From NCBI GenBank assembly GCA_910578515.1, contig CAJTQR010000006.1, forward strand, positions 51,914 through 115,913: DNA of 64,000 nt, given 5' to 3'. The position numbers and the translations under genes were made by a program. This document shows positions 26,622-35,168 of this stretch, piece after piece (position 1 is the first letter of the stretch; each line of letters starts with the position of its first letter). The notes beneath the pieces were generated by a model. That model saw nothing but the letters and a program-made list of their open reading frames with translations, searched no databases and had not been told where the DNA came from. Source of the stretch: an uncultured Duncaniella sp. GTDB lineage: Bacteria; Bacteroidota; Bacteroidia; Bacteroidales; Muribaculaceae.

Positions 26622-27482
26622 ATGAAGCTAAATAAATTATTTTCAGTATTAGGACTGGCTTCAGTCCTGTCATTCACAGCCTGTACCGATGAGGTGGATT
26701 ACACTCCGGCCCCCGCTGTGAACACTCCGGGCGTCTATTTTTCTTCCGAGGAAGAGGTTAATTTCACTATTGATGCCGAAACTGGAGTGCAGACCATAAA
26801 TATCTATCGTCAGAAAACCGATGGTGAACTTTCTGTCGCTATCCAAACTTCTGGTGATGCTGATAAATTCTCCGTACCCTCAACGGTGACATTCCCCGCA
26901 GGAGCCGAGTCAGCCACAGTGGCAATCACTCCCTTGGTCGCTACAATGGAGGATTTTACCACCTACGCGCTCGCTATCACCGTGGATGATGCATTTGCCA
27001 CTCCATATCTTCCCAATACTTGGGAGGGTACCTTCACCTATGCTAACGGTGAGGAATGGATTACAATCGGTGAATGCGAATTTACTGACGATGCTATTGG
27101 TCCGCTGTATGGACTTCCCGTCCTTTCATGGCCCGTTGAGATTCAGGAGCATTATGAGACTCCGGGACTTTACCGTCTTGTGAATCCTTATGGATGTGAG
27201 GCTGCTCCTTTGCATGAATACTGTACTCTCAGCGAAAATTATGTGATTGTAAACGCTACTAACCCCGCGAAAGTATTCTTCGGTGACAATGCAAATGCTG
27301 GCTTTGATACAGGTCTTAATGTTGGAGATGGTCTGTTGAGAATAGGCTTACAGGCTTACGGCTCGCTCAATGATGGAAAAATCATGTGGCCCGTCAAAGG
27401 TCTTGCTGTATTTATCGGACAAGATGGTTACTATGCTAACAACAGTGGACAATTCTGCATTGACCTCTCAGTGATTAAGTAA
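26622..27482 (+). CDS. SusC/D-associated surface lipoprotein, paralogue of the 9331 gene
   Basis: A 286-residue lipoprotein: the signal ends in F-T-A-C, then T-D-E-V. The N-terminal ~100 residues form a Calx-beta-like module (G-V-Y-F-S-S, then F-S-V-P-S-T-V-T-F) that matches the start of the 642-residue lipoprotein at 9331-11259. The second half carries L-Y-R-L-V-N-P-Y-G, also shared with it. The long central region of the larger paralogue is missing here. It is the third gene of the right-hand susC-susD operon and likely a surface ligand-binding accessory protein. Function beyond that unknown. Confidence 0.8.
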   Translation: MKLNKLFSVLGLASVLSFTACTDEVDYTPAPAVNTPGVYFSSEEEVNFTIDAETGVQTINIYRQKTDGELSVAIQTSGDADKFSVPSTVTFPAGAESATVAITPLVATMEDFTTYALAITVDDAFATPYLPNTWEGTFTYANGEEWITIGECEFTDDAIGPLYGLPVLSWPVEIQEHYETPGLYRLVNPYGCEAAPLHEYCTLSENYVIVNATNPAKVFFGDNANAGFDTGLNVGDGLLRIGLQAYGSLNDGKIMWPVKGLAVFIGQDGYYANNSGQFCIDLSVIK

Positions 27483-27504
27483 GTTCTTAAATCATATTTC
27501 TACA

Positions 27505-27539
27505 GCCGGTGGCGCCGTCAGGTTGCCACCGGTTTTTTG
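27505..27539 (+). terminator. Terminator of the right SusC/SusD operon
   Basis: Stem CCGGTGGC / GCCACCGG, 11-nt loop, then six T. The loop differs by one base from that of the terminator at 9267-9303, showing that the left and right operons are homologous through to their 3' ends. Confidence 0.93.
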
Positions 27540-27667
27540 TTTCTGTGCAACTCCTTTGTGGGGAGAAAATGAGACCTTAAAAGGATGGCCGGAATTGATG
27601 AATTATAACCAATAATGAGTAAAATTTGACTTTTTGTTATAAAATCAGTAAAATTTTTGAAAAATTG

Positions 27668-27699
27668 TTTGTGTATTCCAATCAAAGGTTATATATTTG
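27668..27699 (+). promoter_or_regulatory. trp operon promoter
   Basis: TTTG at 27668-27671, a 20-nt spacer, then TATATTTG at 27692-27699: a complete match to the Bacteroidetes TTTG-N19-21-TAnnTTTG promoter. Transcription should start near 27706, about 50 bases before the leader peptide. Confidence 0.85.
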
Positions 27700-27755
27700 C
27701 AGTGTCGATAAAGAGTGACACCCATATATACGTCACTTTTTCGGCTTGATGAAAA

Positions 27756-27830
27756 ATGAATGTTATGAACAATCTATACTCACCCAAAACTAATTGGTGG
27801 CGCCTCGGTAATAAATATCGGTGGCGATAA
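27756..27830 (+). CDS. trpL: trp operon leader peptide (attenuator peptide)
   Basis: A 24-residue open frame (ATG 27756, TAA 27828-27830) between the trp promoter and trpB. It contains tandem Trp codons at 27795-27800 and a third at 27822-27824, within T-N-W-W-R-L and Y-R-W-R. Three Trp in 24 residues is far above chance. Its translation senses charged tRNA-Trp: stalling at the tandem Trp codons leaves the downstream 27817-27825 segment free, while reaching the stop codon covers it. An internal ATG at 27765 could also be the start; both keep all Trp codons. Confidence 0.85.
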   Translation: MNVMNNLYSPKTNWWRLGNKYRWR

Positions 27831-27894
27831 CTTATATCCTAAACAAATCTCTACAACTCTCCCAATAAGGACAACATTTTCTTTAGCCACTGAT
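27817..27894 (+). promoter_or_regulatory. trp antiterminator pairing
   Basis: Nine bases at 27817-27825 (ATCGGTGGC), which overlap the third Trp codon of the leader, can pair with 27886-27894 (GCCACTGAT). The latter is most of the 5' arm of the terminator hairpin. This gives two mutually exclusive structures, as in classical trp attenuation. Pairing is read from sequence; no folding was computed. Confidence 0.7.
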
Positions 27895-27926
27895 TGCGCC
27901 AGTAATCGGTGGCTATTTATTTTTTA
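27884..27926 (+). terminator. trp attenuator terminator
   Basis: A 12-bp stem (27884-27895 with 27904-27915, all paired if one G-T is allowed), an 8-nt loop, and a T-rich tail ending about 50 bases before trpB. It has no coding gene upstream to terminate apart from the leader peptide, which supports a regulatory role. Confidence 0.88.
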
Positions 27927-27976
27927 GGTTCGTTTTATAATCCCCTTTCAAAAAATTTACAGATATTATTTTCAGA

Positions 27977-29179
27977 ATGGAAACTTACAAATCATTACTT
28001 CCGGTGGATAAGGATGGATATTACGGCCGTTTCGGCGGCGCATACATACCCGAAATTCTTCACAAGAATGTGGAAAATCTTCTTGCGGCATTTCACCGCT
28101 ATGTGGACGACCCCGAATTTAACGCTGAGTTCGAGCTTCTGCTGCGCGATTATGTCGGACGCCCTTCACCTCTTTACAGGGCTTCCCGCATGAGCCGGAT
28201 GTATGGTACCAACATATACCTGAAGCGTGAGGACCTCAACCATACCGGTGCTCACAAAATTAACAATGCCATAGGTTCCGCACTTCTGGCAAAGAGGATG
28301 GGGAAGAAGCGGATTATTGCCGAGACCGGAGCCGGTCAGCATGGAGTGGCTACCGCCACGGTGTGTGCTCTGCTCGGTCTGGAGTGTGTAGTTTATATGG
28401 GAGCCACAGATGTGGCACGGCAGCAGCCCAATGTGGAGCGCATGAAGATGCTTGGTGCCAGAGTGGAGCCTGTGCGCAGTGGCAACATGACACTCAAGGA
28501 TGCTACAAATGAGGCTATACGCGACTGGTGTTGCAACCCCGACAGCTTTTATATAATAGGTAGCACGGTAGGTCCACACCCTTATCCGGAGATGGTGGCA
28601 CATTTCCAGTCGGTAATCAGCCGCGAAATCAAGGAACAGCTCCGCTCGCAGATTGGACGTGAGAATCCTGACTATGTGGTGGCTTGTGTGGGAGGTGGAA
28701 GTAACGCTGCCGGGGCCTTCTATCACTTTATCAATTCACAATCGGTGCGTCTGATAGCTGCCGAGGCGGCCGGAAAAGGAGTGGATTCAGGAGAGACCGC
28801 CGCTACCATGCATGCCGGAAGCGAGGGTATAATCCACGGGGCACGCACAATGGTGATGCAGACTCCTGACGGACAAATCATAGAACCTTACTCCATTTCT
28901 GCCGGTCTTGACTATCCCGGCATAGGTCCTCTTCATGCTTATCTCGCCACTTCCGGACGAGCCAAGGTGATGGCGATTACCGATACCGAGGCTCTTGACG
29001 CCGCGTTGCGTCTTACACGCACCGAGGGTATTATTCCGGCGCTTGAATCAGCTCACGCGCTTGCTGTGCTCGACAAGATGAAGTTTGCCAACGATGATGT
29101 TGTGGTAATCAATGTGTCGGGTCGAGGTGATAAGGACATGCACACATATCTCGCTAATATACCACTGAATAATGACTGA
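27977..29179 (+). CDS. trpB: Tryptophan synthase beta chain
   Basis: PLP enzyme that joins indole with serine to form tryptophan, working as an alpha2-beta2 complex with TrpA. At 400 residues it has the usual length. The PLP lysine is about K94 in H-T-G-A-H-K-I-N-N, and the phosphate-binding G-G-G-S-N-A is near residue 235. It is the first gene of the operon, right after the attenuator, while trpA is last; this separation is usual in Bacteroidales. trpE starts two bases after its stop, so translation is probably coupled. Confidence 0.98.
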   Translation: METYKSLLPVDKDGYYGRFGGAYIPEILHKNVENLLAAFHRYVDDPEFNAEFELLLRDYVGRPSPLYRASRMSRMYGTNIYLKREDLNHTGAHKINNAIGSALLAKRMGKKRIIAETGAGQHGVATATVCALLGLECVVYMGATDVARQQPNVERMKMLGARVEPVRSGNMTLKDATNEAIRDWCCNPDSFYIIGSTVGPHPYPEMVAHFQSVISREIKEQLRSQIGRENPDYVVACVGGGSNAAGAFYHFINSQSVRLIAAEAAGKGVDSGETAATMHAGSEGIIHGARTMVMQTPDGQIIEPYSISAGLDYPGIGPLHAYLATSGRAKVMAITDTEALDAALRLTRTEGIIPALESAHALAVLDKMKFANDDVVVINVSGRGDKDMHTYLANIPLNND

Positions 29180-29181
29180 TT

Positions 29182-30579
29182 ATGAAAAAACTTACTCAAT
29201 ATATCAAGACGATTCCCGCCGACCTTGAGACTCCGGTGGGTATATATCTCAAAATCCGCGACCTCTATCCGCAGTCAGCGCTGCTGGAGAGTAGTGACTA
29301 TCACACATCGCAGAATTCAGTGTCGTTTGTAGGGGTTGAACCGATAGCATCCTTCAGGGTAGTTGATGAGAAGGTAATCATGTCATATCCGGGAGGTGAG
29401 GAAGTTATAAAGCCTATAAGCGGCGATGTTGATGTAGTGACTGAACTGAAGAATTACATCCGGAGCTTCAAAATCCCCAGTGCGCGTGAGGATTTGCCCG
29501 ACGGATTTTTCGGATATACAGCATACGATGCTGTGCGTTACTTCGAGAATGTGACTATTCAGCCCCGCGAGGCAAAATTCGATGGGATTCCGGATATCTG
29601 CTACATGCTTTACCGCTATGTCATACAGGTAAATCATTACCGCAATGAAATGACTATTGTGGAGAATTGCCCGGAAGGGGAGGCGTCTGGGATTCCCGGC
29701 GTAATATCTGTGCTTCACAATAATAATATGGCGCAGTACCCGTTCATTGCCCACGATGACCTTGAGTCGAGCATGAGTGACGATGATTTCAAGGAGATGG
29801 TGAGGAAATGCGTGCATCATGCTTTGCGAGGGGATGTGTTTCAGATTGTGCCTTCGCGTAGGTTTTCACAAGGCTTCTCAGGGGATGAGTTCAATGTCTA
29901 CCGCGCTCTGCGCTGCATCAATCCGTCACCCTATCTGTTCTACTTTGATTTCGGTTCATTCAGAGTGTTCGGCTCATCACCCGAGACACATCTGCGCATC
30001 ACCGGACGCACAGCCTATATCGACCCGATTGCAGGAACTTTCCGCCGCACGGGCGATGATAAGCGTGACCGCGAACTGGCACAGGCTCTTCTTGCCGATG
30101 AGAAGGAGAATGCTGAACATATCATGTTGGTCGACCTCGCCCGTAATGACCTAAGCCGCAGCGGAGGGAAGGTGAGCATTGATTTCCTGAAGCAGATACA
30201 ATATTATTCGCATGTAATCCACATGGTGTCAAGGGTAAAAGCTGAATTGCCCGAAGGGGTTGACAATTATCGGCTTTTTGCCGATACTTTTCCTGCAGGT
30301 ACTCTCAGTGGCGCGCCTAAAGTTAGGGCAATGCAGATTATCAACGAAGTGGAGCCTCACAGCCGTATGCTCTATGGTGGCTGTATAGGTTTCCTTGGTT
30401 TCAACGGTGATATCAATCAGGCTATAACTATAAGGAGTTTCCTCAGTTACGGAAATCGGCTCTATTCTCAGGCCGGTGCCGGAATCGTGGCTCATTCCGT
30501 TCCTGAAAACGAGCTGCAGGAGACACGCAATAAACTTGGAGCGCTTATCAAGGCTGTGACTTACGCCACTGAATTTTAA
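29182..30579 (+). CDS. trpE: Anthranilate synthase component I
   Basis: Converts chorismate to anthranilate using ammonia supplied by TrpG. The 465-residue protein has the chorismate-binding core with F-Q-I-V-P-S-R-R-F, the P-E-T-H motif, D-P-I-A-G-T-R-R-like D-P-I-A-G-T-F-R-R and the P-A-G-T-L-S-G-A-P-K motif. The N-terminal region carries L-L-E-S-S (about residues 34-38), the element by which TrpE enzymes bind tryptophan for feedback inhibition. Two bases separate it from trpB. Confidence 0.97.
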   Translation: MKKLTQYIKTIPADLETPVGIYLKIRDLYPQSALLESSDYHTSQNSVSFVGVEPIASFRVVDEKVIMSYPGGEEVIKPISGDVDVVTELKNYIRSFKIPSAREDLPDGFFGYTAYDAVRYFENVTIQPREAKFDGIPDICYMLYRYVIQVNHYRNEMTIVENCPEGEASGIPGVISVLHNNNMAQYPFIAHDDLESSMSDDDFKEMVRKCVHHALRGDVFQIVPSRRFSQGFSGDEFNVYRALRCINPSPYLFYFDFGSFRVFGSSPETHLRITGRTAYIDPIAGTFRRTGDDKRDRELAQALLADEKENAEHIMLVDLARNDLSRSGGKVSIDFLKQIQYYSHVIHMVSRVKAELPEGVDNYRLFADTFPAGTLSGAPKVRAMQIINEVEPHSRMLYGGCIGFLGFNGDINQAITIRSFLSYGNRLYSQAGAGIVAHSVPENELQETRNKLGALIKAVTYATEF

Positions 30580-30615
30580 AAGTCACGTTTTTAACTCTCT
30601 AAAAATAGATACGAC

Positions 30616-31179
30616 ATGCGATTACTTATATTTGATAATTACGATTCATTCACTTACAATATAGCCCATGCGGTGCGAGAACTTGGCATTATCCCGGACG
30701 TACGGCGCAATGATAAAATAACCCTCAAAGAAATAGAGGTGTATGATAAAATCATTATCTCTCCGGGTCCGGGTATCCCATCAGAGGCAGGAATACTTCC
30801 GGAGCTCCTTGAGCATTATGCCACCGTCAAACCAATACTCGGTGTCTGCCTCGGGCATCAGGCTATAGGTGAGAGGTTTGGAGCATCATTGCGTAATCTC
30901 TCCACTGTTTATCATGGAGTACAGTCGCGGATACATCTTGTGGCTGACGATTATATATTTGCAGGTCTACCCTCCGAGTTTGAGGTTGGACGTTATCATT
31001 CGTGGGTGGTTGACCGCAGTACTCTTCCGTCCGAGCTTCAGGTCACTGCCTTCAGTCCAGATGGTGAGATTATGGCTATGCGCCACCGGGAGTATGATGT
31101 GAGGGGGGTGCAGTTTCACCCTGAATCTATACTGACTCCCGAGGGCATGACTATTATTGAAAATTGGCTCAACCATTAG
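30616..31179 (+). CDS. trpG: Anthranilate synthase component II (glutamine amidotransferase)
   Basis: Class I glutamine amidotransferase of 187 residues that supplies ammonia to TrpE. The nucleophile is about C78 in G-V-C-L-G-H-Q, with the catalytic His/Glu in F-H-P-E-S near the C-terminus and the oxyanion-forming S-P-G-P-G near 49-53. Could also serve as PabA for folate synthesis, but its position directly after trpE supports TrpG. Confidence 0.96.
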   Translation: MRLLIFDNYDSFTYNIAHAVRELGIIPDVRRNDKITLKEIEVYDKIIISPGPGIPSEAGILPELLEHYATVKPILGVCLGHQAIGERFGASLRNLSTVYHGVQSRIHLVADDYIFAGLPSEFEVGRYHSWVVDRSTLPSELQVTAFSPDGEIMAMRHREYDVRGVQFHPESILTPEGMTIIENWLNH

Positions 31180-31262
31180 ACTCTCTGAGTGGATTGATTC
31201 TTAATTTATAAAATAGTGAAAATCAGTTTTAGTAATTCGGCTGAACACAAAATCGAAACGAT

Positions 31263-32264
31263 ATGAAAAATCTTCTGTATAAGATGTTCGAGCATAAGAA
31301 CCTGACGCGCGAGGAAGCGCGTGATGTGTTGCTCAACATCGCAGATTCAAAATATAACGACGCACAACTCTCGGCATTCATGACTGTGTTTCTGATGCGC
31401 AGCATCACTCTTGATGAGCTTACCGGTTTCCGTGATGCCCTGCTTGAACGCCGCCGCCCGGTGGATATGGGCGATGTGAAGGCGATTGACATCGTGGGTA
31501 CCGGCGGGGACGGAAAGAATACCTTCAATATCTCTACTGCAACATGCTTTGTGGTTGCAGGCTCCGGACGTAAGGTGGTGAAACATGGTAATTACGGGGC
31601 AAGTTCAGTGTCGGGTGCGTCAAATGTGTTGGAGCAACATGGAGTGAAATTTACCGCTGATATTGAACGGTTGCATAAGTCGCTTGATGAGAGTGGGGTG
31701 TGTTATCTTCATGCGCCATTTTTCAGTCCGGCGCTCAAGAGTGTGGCTCCGGTACGCAAGGCGTTGGCTGTGCGTAATTTCTTCAATATGCTCGGTCCGT
31801 TGGTCAACCCTACTTTGCCGAAACATCAGTTGCTCGGTGTTTACAACCTGAAATTGATGCGCCTGTACAATTATATAGCACAGAAGGAGGGAATCGAGTG
31901 TACGGTAGTGCATTCTCTCGATGGGTATGATGAGATTTCCCTCACTTCACCCTTCAAGATTGCTTCTGCCGTGGGAGAACGCGTTTATCTTCCCGAGGAA
32001 CTTGGTTTCCGGAAAGCTGCGCAGGAAGAACTTTATGGTGGTGACACTGTGGAGGATGCAGCAGTGATTTTTGATGCGCTGCTTGCAGGACGGGCTACTG
32101 ATGCGCAGCGTGACTGTGTGGTGGCTAATGCCGCCTTTGCAATCCGGACTTTGGAGCCGGAAGTGTCATTGTCCGATGCTTTGGTCCAGGCATCTGAGTC
32201 AATCAGTTCCGGTCGGGCTGCGGCTTGTTTTGAAAAGTTTGTCAGACTTAACAGTGAGGCGTAG
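31263..32264 (+). CDS. trpD: Anthranilate phosphoribosyltransferase
   Basis: Transfers the phosphoribosyl group of PRPP to anthranilate. 333 residues. The PRPP-binding G-T-G-G-D-G-K-N-T-F-N-I-S-T is at about residue 80, followed by K-H-G-N-Y-G-A-S-S-V-S-G, the anthranilate-side motif. It is a stand-alone enzyme, not fused to TrpG as in enterics. Four bases separate its stop from trpC. Confidence 0.97.
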   Translation: MKNLLYKMFEHKNLTREEARDVLLNIADSKYNDAQLSAFMTVFLMRSITLDELTGFRDALLERRRPVDMGDVKAIDIVGTGGDGKNTFNISTATCFVVAGSGRKVVKHGNYGASSVSGASNVLEQHGVKFTADIERLHKSLDESGVCYLHAPFFSPALKSVAPVRKALAVRNFFNMLGPLVNPTLPKHQLLGVYNLKLMRLYNYIAQKEGIECTVVHSLDGYDEISLTSPFKIASAVGERVYLPEELGFRKAAQEELYGGDTVEDAAVIFDALLAGRATDAQRDCVVANAAFAIRTLEPEVSLSDALVQASESISSGRAAACFEKFVRLNSEA

Positions 32265-32268
32265 GATT

Positions 32269-33042
32269 ATGGGTACTATACTTGATAAGATTGTTGCCAA
32301 CAAACGGCGCGAAGTGGATGCAAGAATTGCCCTTCTCGGTGATAGTTTCTCTACAGAACCGCAGCGTCAGCCGGTGTCAATGAGCAGGGCTCTTCTGGAG
32401 AATCCGACTGGAATAATAGCTGAATTCAAGCGTCGTTCACCTTCCAAAGGTGAAATCCATCCCTTGGCGCTCCCTGCCGAAATCATTCCGGCATATCAGG
32501 ATGCAGGGGCGGCGGCATGTTCGGTGCTTACCGATACGGTTTATTTCGGTGGTTCACTTAATGATTTGGCTGTGGCGCGCTCGGTTGCTGACATACCGTT
32601 GCTGAGGAAGGATTTCATAGTCTCCACTTATCAGATTGATGAGGCGCGGGTGTATGGTGCCGATGCAATTCTGCTCATTGCTGCTGTTTTGACCCGCGAT
32701 GAGGTGGAACATTTCACCCGTCATGCTCATAAGTTGGGGCTGGAAGTGCTTTTTGAAGTGCATAATGTAAATGAAATTGAAAAATTCAGCCCCGAGATTG
32801 ATATGGTGGGTGTCAACAACCGTGATTTGTCGACATTTGTCACGGACCCCGGGCTTTCTATGCAAATCGTGAAGATGTTGCCTGAAAATGTGGTCAAGGT
32901 TGCTGAGAGCGGACTCACATCTATAGATGAGGTTGAGCAACTCCATCAGGTAGGCTACAGCGGATTCCTTATCGGGGAAACATTTATGAGACATGACCGC
33001 CCAGGTGATGCACTTGCAAAATTTCTTGACGGTACACTCTGA
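32269..33042 (+). CDS. trpC: Indole-3-glycerol phosphate synthase
   Basis: Ring-closing decarboxylase of the tryptophan pathway, TIM-barrel, 257 residues. Signature I-A-E-F-K-R-R-S-P-S-K-G is at about residues 45-56, and V-G-V-N-N-R-D-L and V-A-E-S-G-L are further on. The ATG at 32269 is chosen because it lies just after the trpD stop and gives the normal M-G-T-I-L-D-K-I-V start. The frame stays open further upstream inside trpD but that is not a real extension. trpF is separate, not fused. Confidence 0.97.
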   Translation: MGTILDKIVANKRREVDARIALLGDSFSTEPQRQPVSMSRALLENPTGIIAEFKRRSPSKGEIHPLALPAEIIPAYQDAGAAACSVLTDTVYFGGSLNDLAVARSVADIPLLRKDFIVSTYQIDEARVYGADAILLIAAVLTRDEVEHFTRHAHKLGLEVLFEVHNVNEIEKFSPEIDMVGVNNRDLSTFVTDPGLSMQIVKMLPENVVKVAESGLTSIDEVEQLHQVGYSGFLIGETFMRHDRPGDALAKFLDGTL

Positions 33043-33044
33043 TA

Positions 33045-33707
33045 ATGCAGAATGATATGGGTATGAAGATTAAGGTCTGTGGTATTGCCGAAGCTGTCAA
33101 TGCGGCAAGGGTAGCCAATCTTGCTCCGGATTATATGGGATTTATATTTCATCCCTCCTCTCCGCGCAATTGTTTCGGACTTTCGCCTGAGGTGGTACGT
33201 GGATTGCCGGAGGAAATTACCCGTGTGGGTGTGTTTGTAAATCGGAGTGAGGATGAAATTACCTGCCGATGTGCCGAGTACGGCATAGCCACCGTGCAGC
33301 TCCATGGCGATGAGTCGCCCCGACTTTGCCACTCTCTGCAAACCAAGGGTTTCACTGTCTGGAAAGCTATAGGTATTGATGGTAGTTTGGATTGGGGTAC
33401 CCTCGATAGCTATGTCGGGGCTGTGGGGCGCTTTATTTTCGATACTAAGAGCCTGGCACATGGTGGTACAGGGGTAAAGTATGACTGGCAACTGCTCCGT
33501 TTCTATAATCTCGACATACCTTTTATGCTTAGCGGAGGGATAACCCCTGATGATGTTGCGGTAATTAAAGCATTTGCTCACCCGATGTTTTCAGGCGTGG
33601 ATGTCAATAGCCGCTTTGAAACATCTCCGGGAATTAAAAATATAAACTTGTTACATAACTTTATTGAAGAATTACGAACTTATGAACAAAATACAACAGC
33701 TCTTTGA
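33045..33707 (+). CDS. trpF: Phosphoribosylanthranilate isomerase
   Basis: Isomerises N-phosphoribosylanthranilate; TIM-barrel enzyme of about 220 residues. K-I-K-V-C-G-I near the N-terminus holds the catalytic Cys, and the catalytic Asp lies in F-I-F-D-T-K. The start at 33045 is two bases after trpC; a second ATG at 33063 gives the more common M-K-I-K-V-C-G start, so the true N-terminus could be six residues shorter. Its 3' end overlaps the trpA start by 26 bases. Confidence 0.95.
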   Translation: MQNDMGMKIKVCGIAEAVNAARVANLAPDYMGFIFHPSSPRNCFGLSPEVVRGLPEEITRVGVFVNRSEDEITCRCAEYGIATVQLHGDESPRLCHSLQTKGFTVWKAIGIDGSLDWGTLDSYVGAVGRFIFDTKSLAHGGTGVKYDWQLLRFYNLDIPFMLSGGITPDDVAVIKAFAHPMFSGVDVNSRFETSPGIKNINLLHNFIEELRTYEQNTTAL

Positions 33708-34458
33708 ACGTAAACCGTCAGAGATACTTTCGATATATTTCACATGTGGTTATCCGCATCTTGATTCTACAGTGGATGTGGTGAAGGCTCTCGCTTGCGG
33801 GGGTATAGATATGATAGAGGTGGGTGTGCCGTTCTCCGACCCTATGGCTGACGGTCCGGTGATTCAGGAGAGCTCCACTGTGGCGCTCCGTAATGGGATG
33901 ACACTCGAGCTGCTCCTTAATCAGATAGAAGAGGCTCGACGTGATGAGCCCGACCTCCCGATGGTGCTGATGGGATACCTGAACCCGATGATGCAGTATG
34001 GCATAGAACGGCTTTTCATACGCTGTAAGGAAGTGGGTATAGATGCTATCATCATTCCTGACCTTCCGTTCCATGAATACATGCGAGACTTCAAGGAATT
34101 ATGCCGCAGATACGACCTTCCGATGATAATGCTAATCACACCTGAGACCAGCGAGGAACGCATACGTTTGATTGATGAGAATTGCGATGGTTTTATCTAT
34201 ATGGTGTCAGCTGCATCCACCACAGGCACGAAAGAGAAATTCGGAGAGTTACAGCTCGAATATTTCCGAAAGGTTGATAGCCTCGGTTTGCAACACAAAC
34301 GTCTAATCGGTTTTGGTATCTCCAACCCTGTGACCCTTCATGAAGCATGGACCTACTCGTCGGGAGCAATCATAGGTTCTCTCTTTATCAAATGCCTTGC
34401 CAAGACATCCACCCCTACCGAAGCTGTAGCTCTTCTACGCGAGACCATAGGAATATGA
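33682..34458 (+). CDS. trpA: Tryptophan synthase alpha chain
   Basis: Cleaves indole-3-glycerol phosphate and passes indole to TrpB. 258 residues from the ATG at 33682, which gives M-N-K-I-Q-Q-L-F-E. The catalytic acids lie in M-I-E-V-G-V-P-F-S-D-P-M-A-D-G-P-V-I-Q. A TTG 18 bases earlier would add six residues and is less likely. It is the last gene of the operon; no strong terminator is seen between it and queF. Confidence 0.96.
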   Translation: MNKIQQLFERKPSEILSIYFTCGYPHLDSTVDVVKALACGGIDMIEVGVPFSDPMADGPVIQESSTVALRNGMTLELLLNQIEEARRDEPDLPMVLMGYLNPMMQYGIERLFIRCKEVGIDAIIIPDLPFHEYMRDFKELCRRYDLPMIMLITPETSEERIRLIDENCDGFIYMVSAASTTGTKEKFGELQLEYFRKVDSLGLQHKRLIGFGISNPVTLHEAWTYSSGAIIGSLFIKCLAKTSTPTEAVALLRETIGI

Positions 34459-34583
34459 CTTCATGATGATATGGTTAATTAGTTTACATTTGAATGACTG
34501 GTAAATTTAGAGAAAATAATTAATTGATGATTGTTGGGGCGTTGAAAAATTGTCATGGATTGGGGATTGTGGGTGAAATTCGT

Positions 34584-34591
34584 TAATTTTG
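34584..34591 (+). promoter_or_regulatory. Promoter -7 element for queF
   Basis: TAATTTTG, a perfect TAnnTTTG, with a partial -33 (TTGG) about 20 bases before it. Transcription would start near 34598. I looked for a preQ1 riboswitch in the ~90-base leader and did not recognise one. Confidence 0.55.
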
Positions 34592-34686
34592 CAGAATAAT
34601 CCGTAGCGTAATCAGCCGTTGGAATGCCAGGGTATATTGATAATGTGCGGAGGAAGGTACGAATTTATACGAAAACTTCATTTACA

Positions 34687-35157
34687 ATGCGTTCTGAAAA
34701 AGAATTGGATGGAGTGTCGCTATTAGGCAACACTCACGTGAATTATCCAACCCAATATGCTCCCGAGGTGCTTGAGACTTTCGTCAACAAGCATCCTGAC
34801 AATGAATATCTTGTCACATTCACATGCCCGGAGTTCACATCTCTCTGCCCTAAGACCGGTCAGCCCGATTTTGCAAAAATTCTGATTTCATATATCCCCA
34901 GGGAAAAGATGGTGGAGAGTAAGAGCCTCAAGCTTTATCTTTTCAGCTTCCGCAATCATGGCGATTTCCATGAGGATTGTGTCAATATAATCATGAAGGA
35001 TTTGATTGCGCTGATGGACCCTAAATATATTGAGGTGACAGGGCTTTTCACTCCGCGCGGAGGCATAGCTATATATCCATTTGCCAATTATGGTGATGCA
35101 GAGCATCAGGACCTCGTGAAGAGCCGTATGCTTGCATCGTTTCGCAATGACTTTTAA
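34687..35157 (+). CDS. queF: NADPH-dependent 7-cyano-7-deazaguanine (preQ0) reductase
   Basis: Reduces the nitrile preQ0 to preQ1 in queuosine biosynthesis. The ATG at 34687 gives 156 residues, the normal size of the short QueF form; an ATG at 34624 in the same frame would add 21 residues without homology that I recognise. The catalytic Cys lies in F-T-S-L-C-P-K-T-G-Q-P-D-F, and the QueF motif E-S-K-S-L-K-L-Y-L-F-S-F-R-N-H-G-D-F-H follows. queC is 11 bases downstream. Confidence 0.95.
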   Translation: MRSEKELDGVSLLGNTHVNYPTQYAPEVLETFVNKHPDNEYLVTFTCPEFTSLCPKTGQPDFAKILISYIPREKMVESKSLKLYLFSFRNHGDFHEDCVNIIMKDLIALMDPKYIEVTGLFTPRGGIAIYPFANYGDAEHQDLVKSRMLASFRNDF

Positions 35158-35168
35158 CTTTGAAGACT

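Noticed and set aside
32071..32268. N-terminal extension of TrpC into trpD
   Set aside because: The extra frame overlaps trpD completely and does not resemble TrpC; the ATG at 32269 gives a standard protein.
34592..34686. preQ1 riboswitch in front of queF
   Set aside because: No recognisable preQ1 stem-loop with the A-rich tail was found in the leader.
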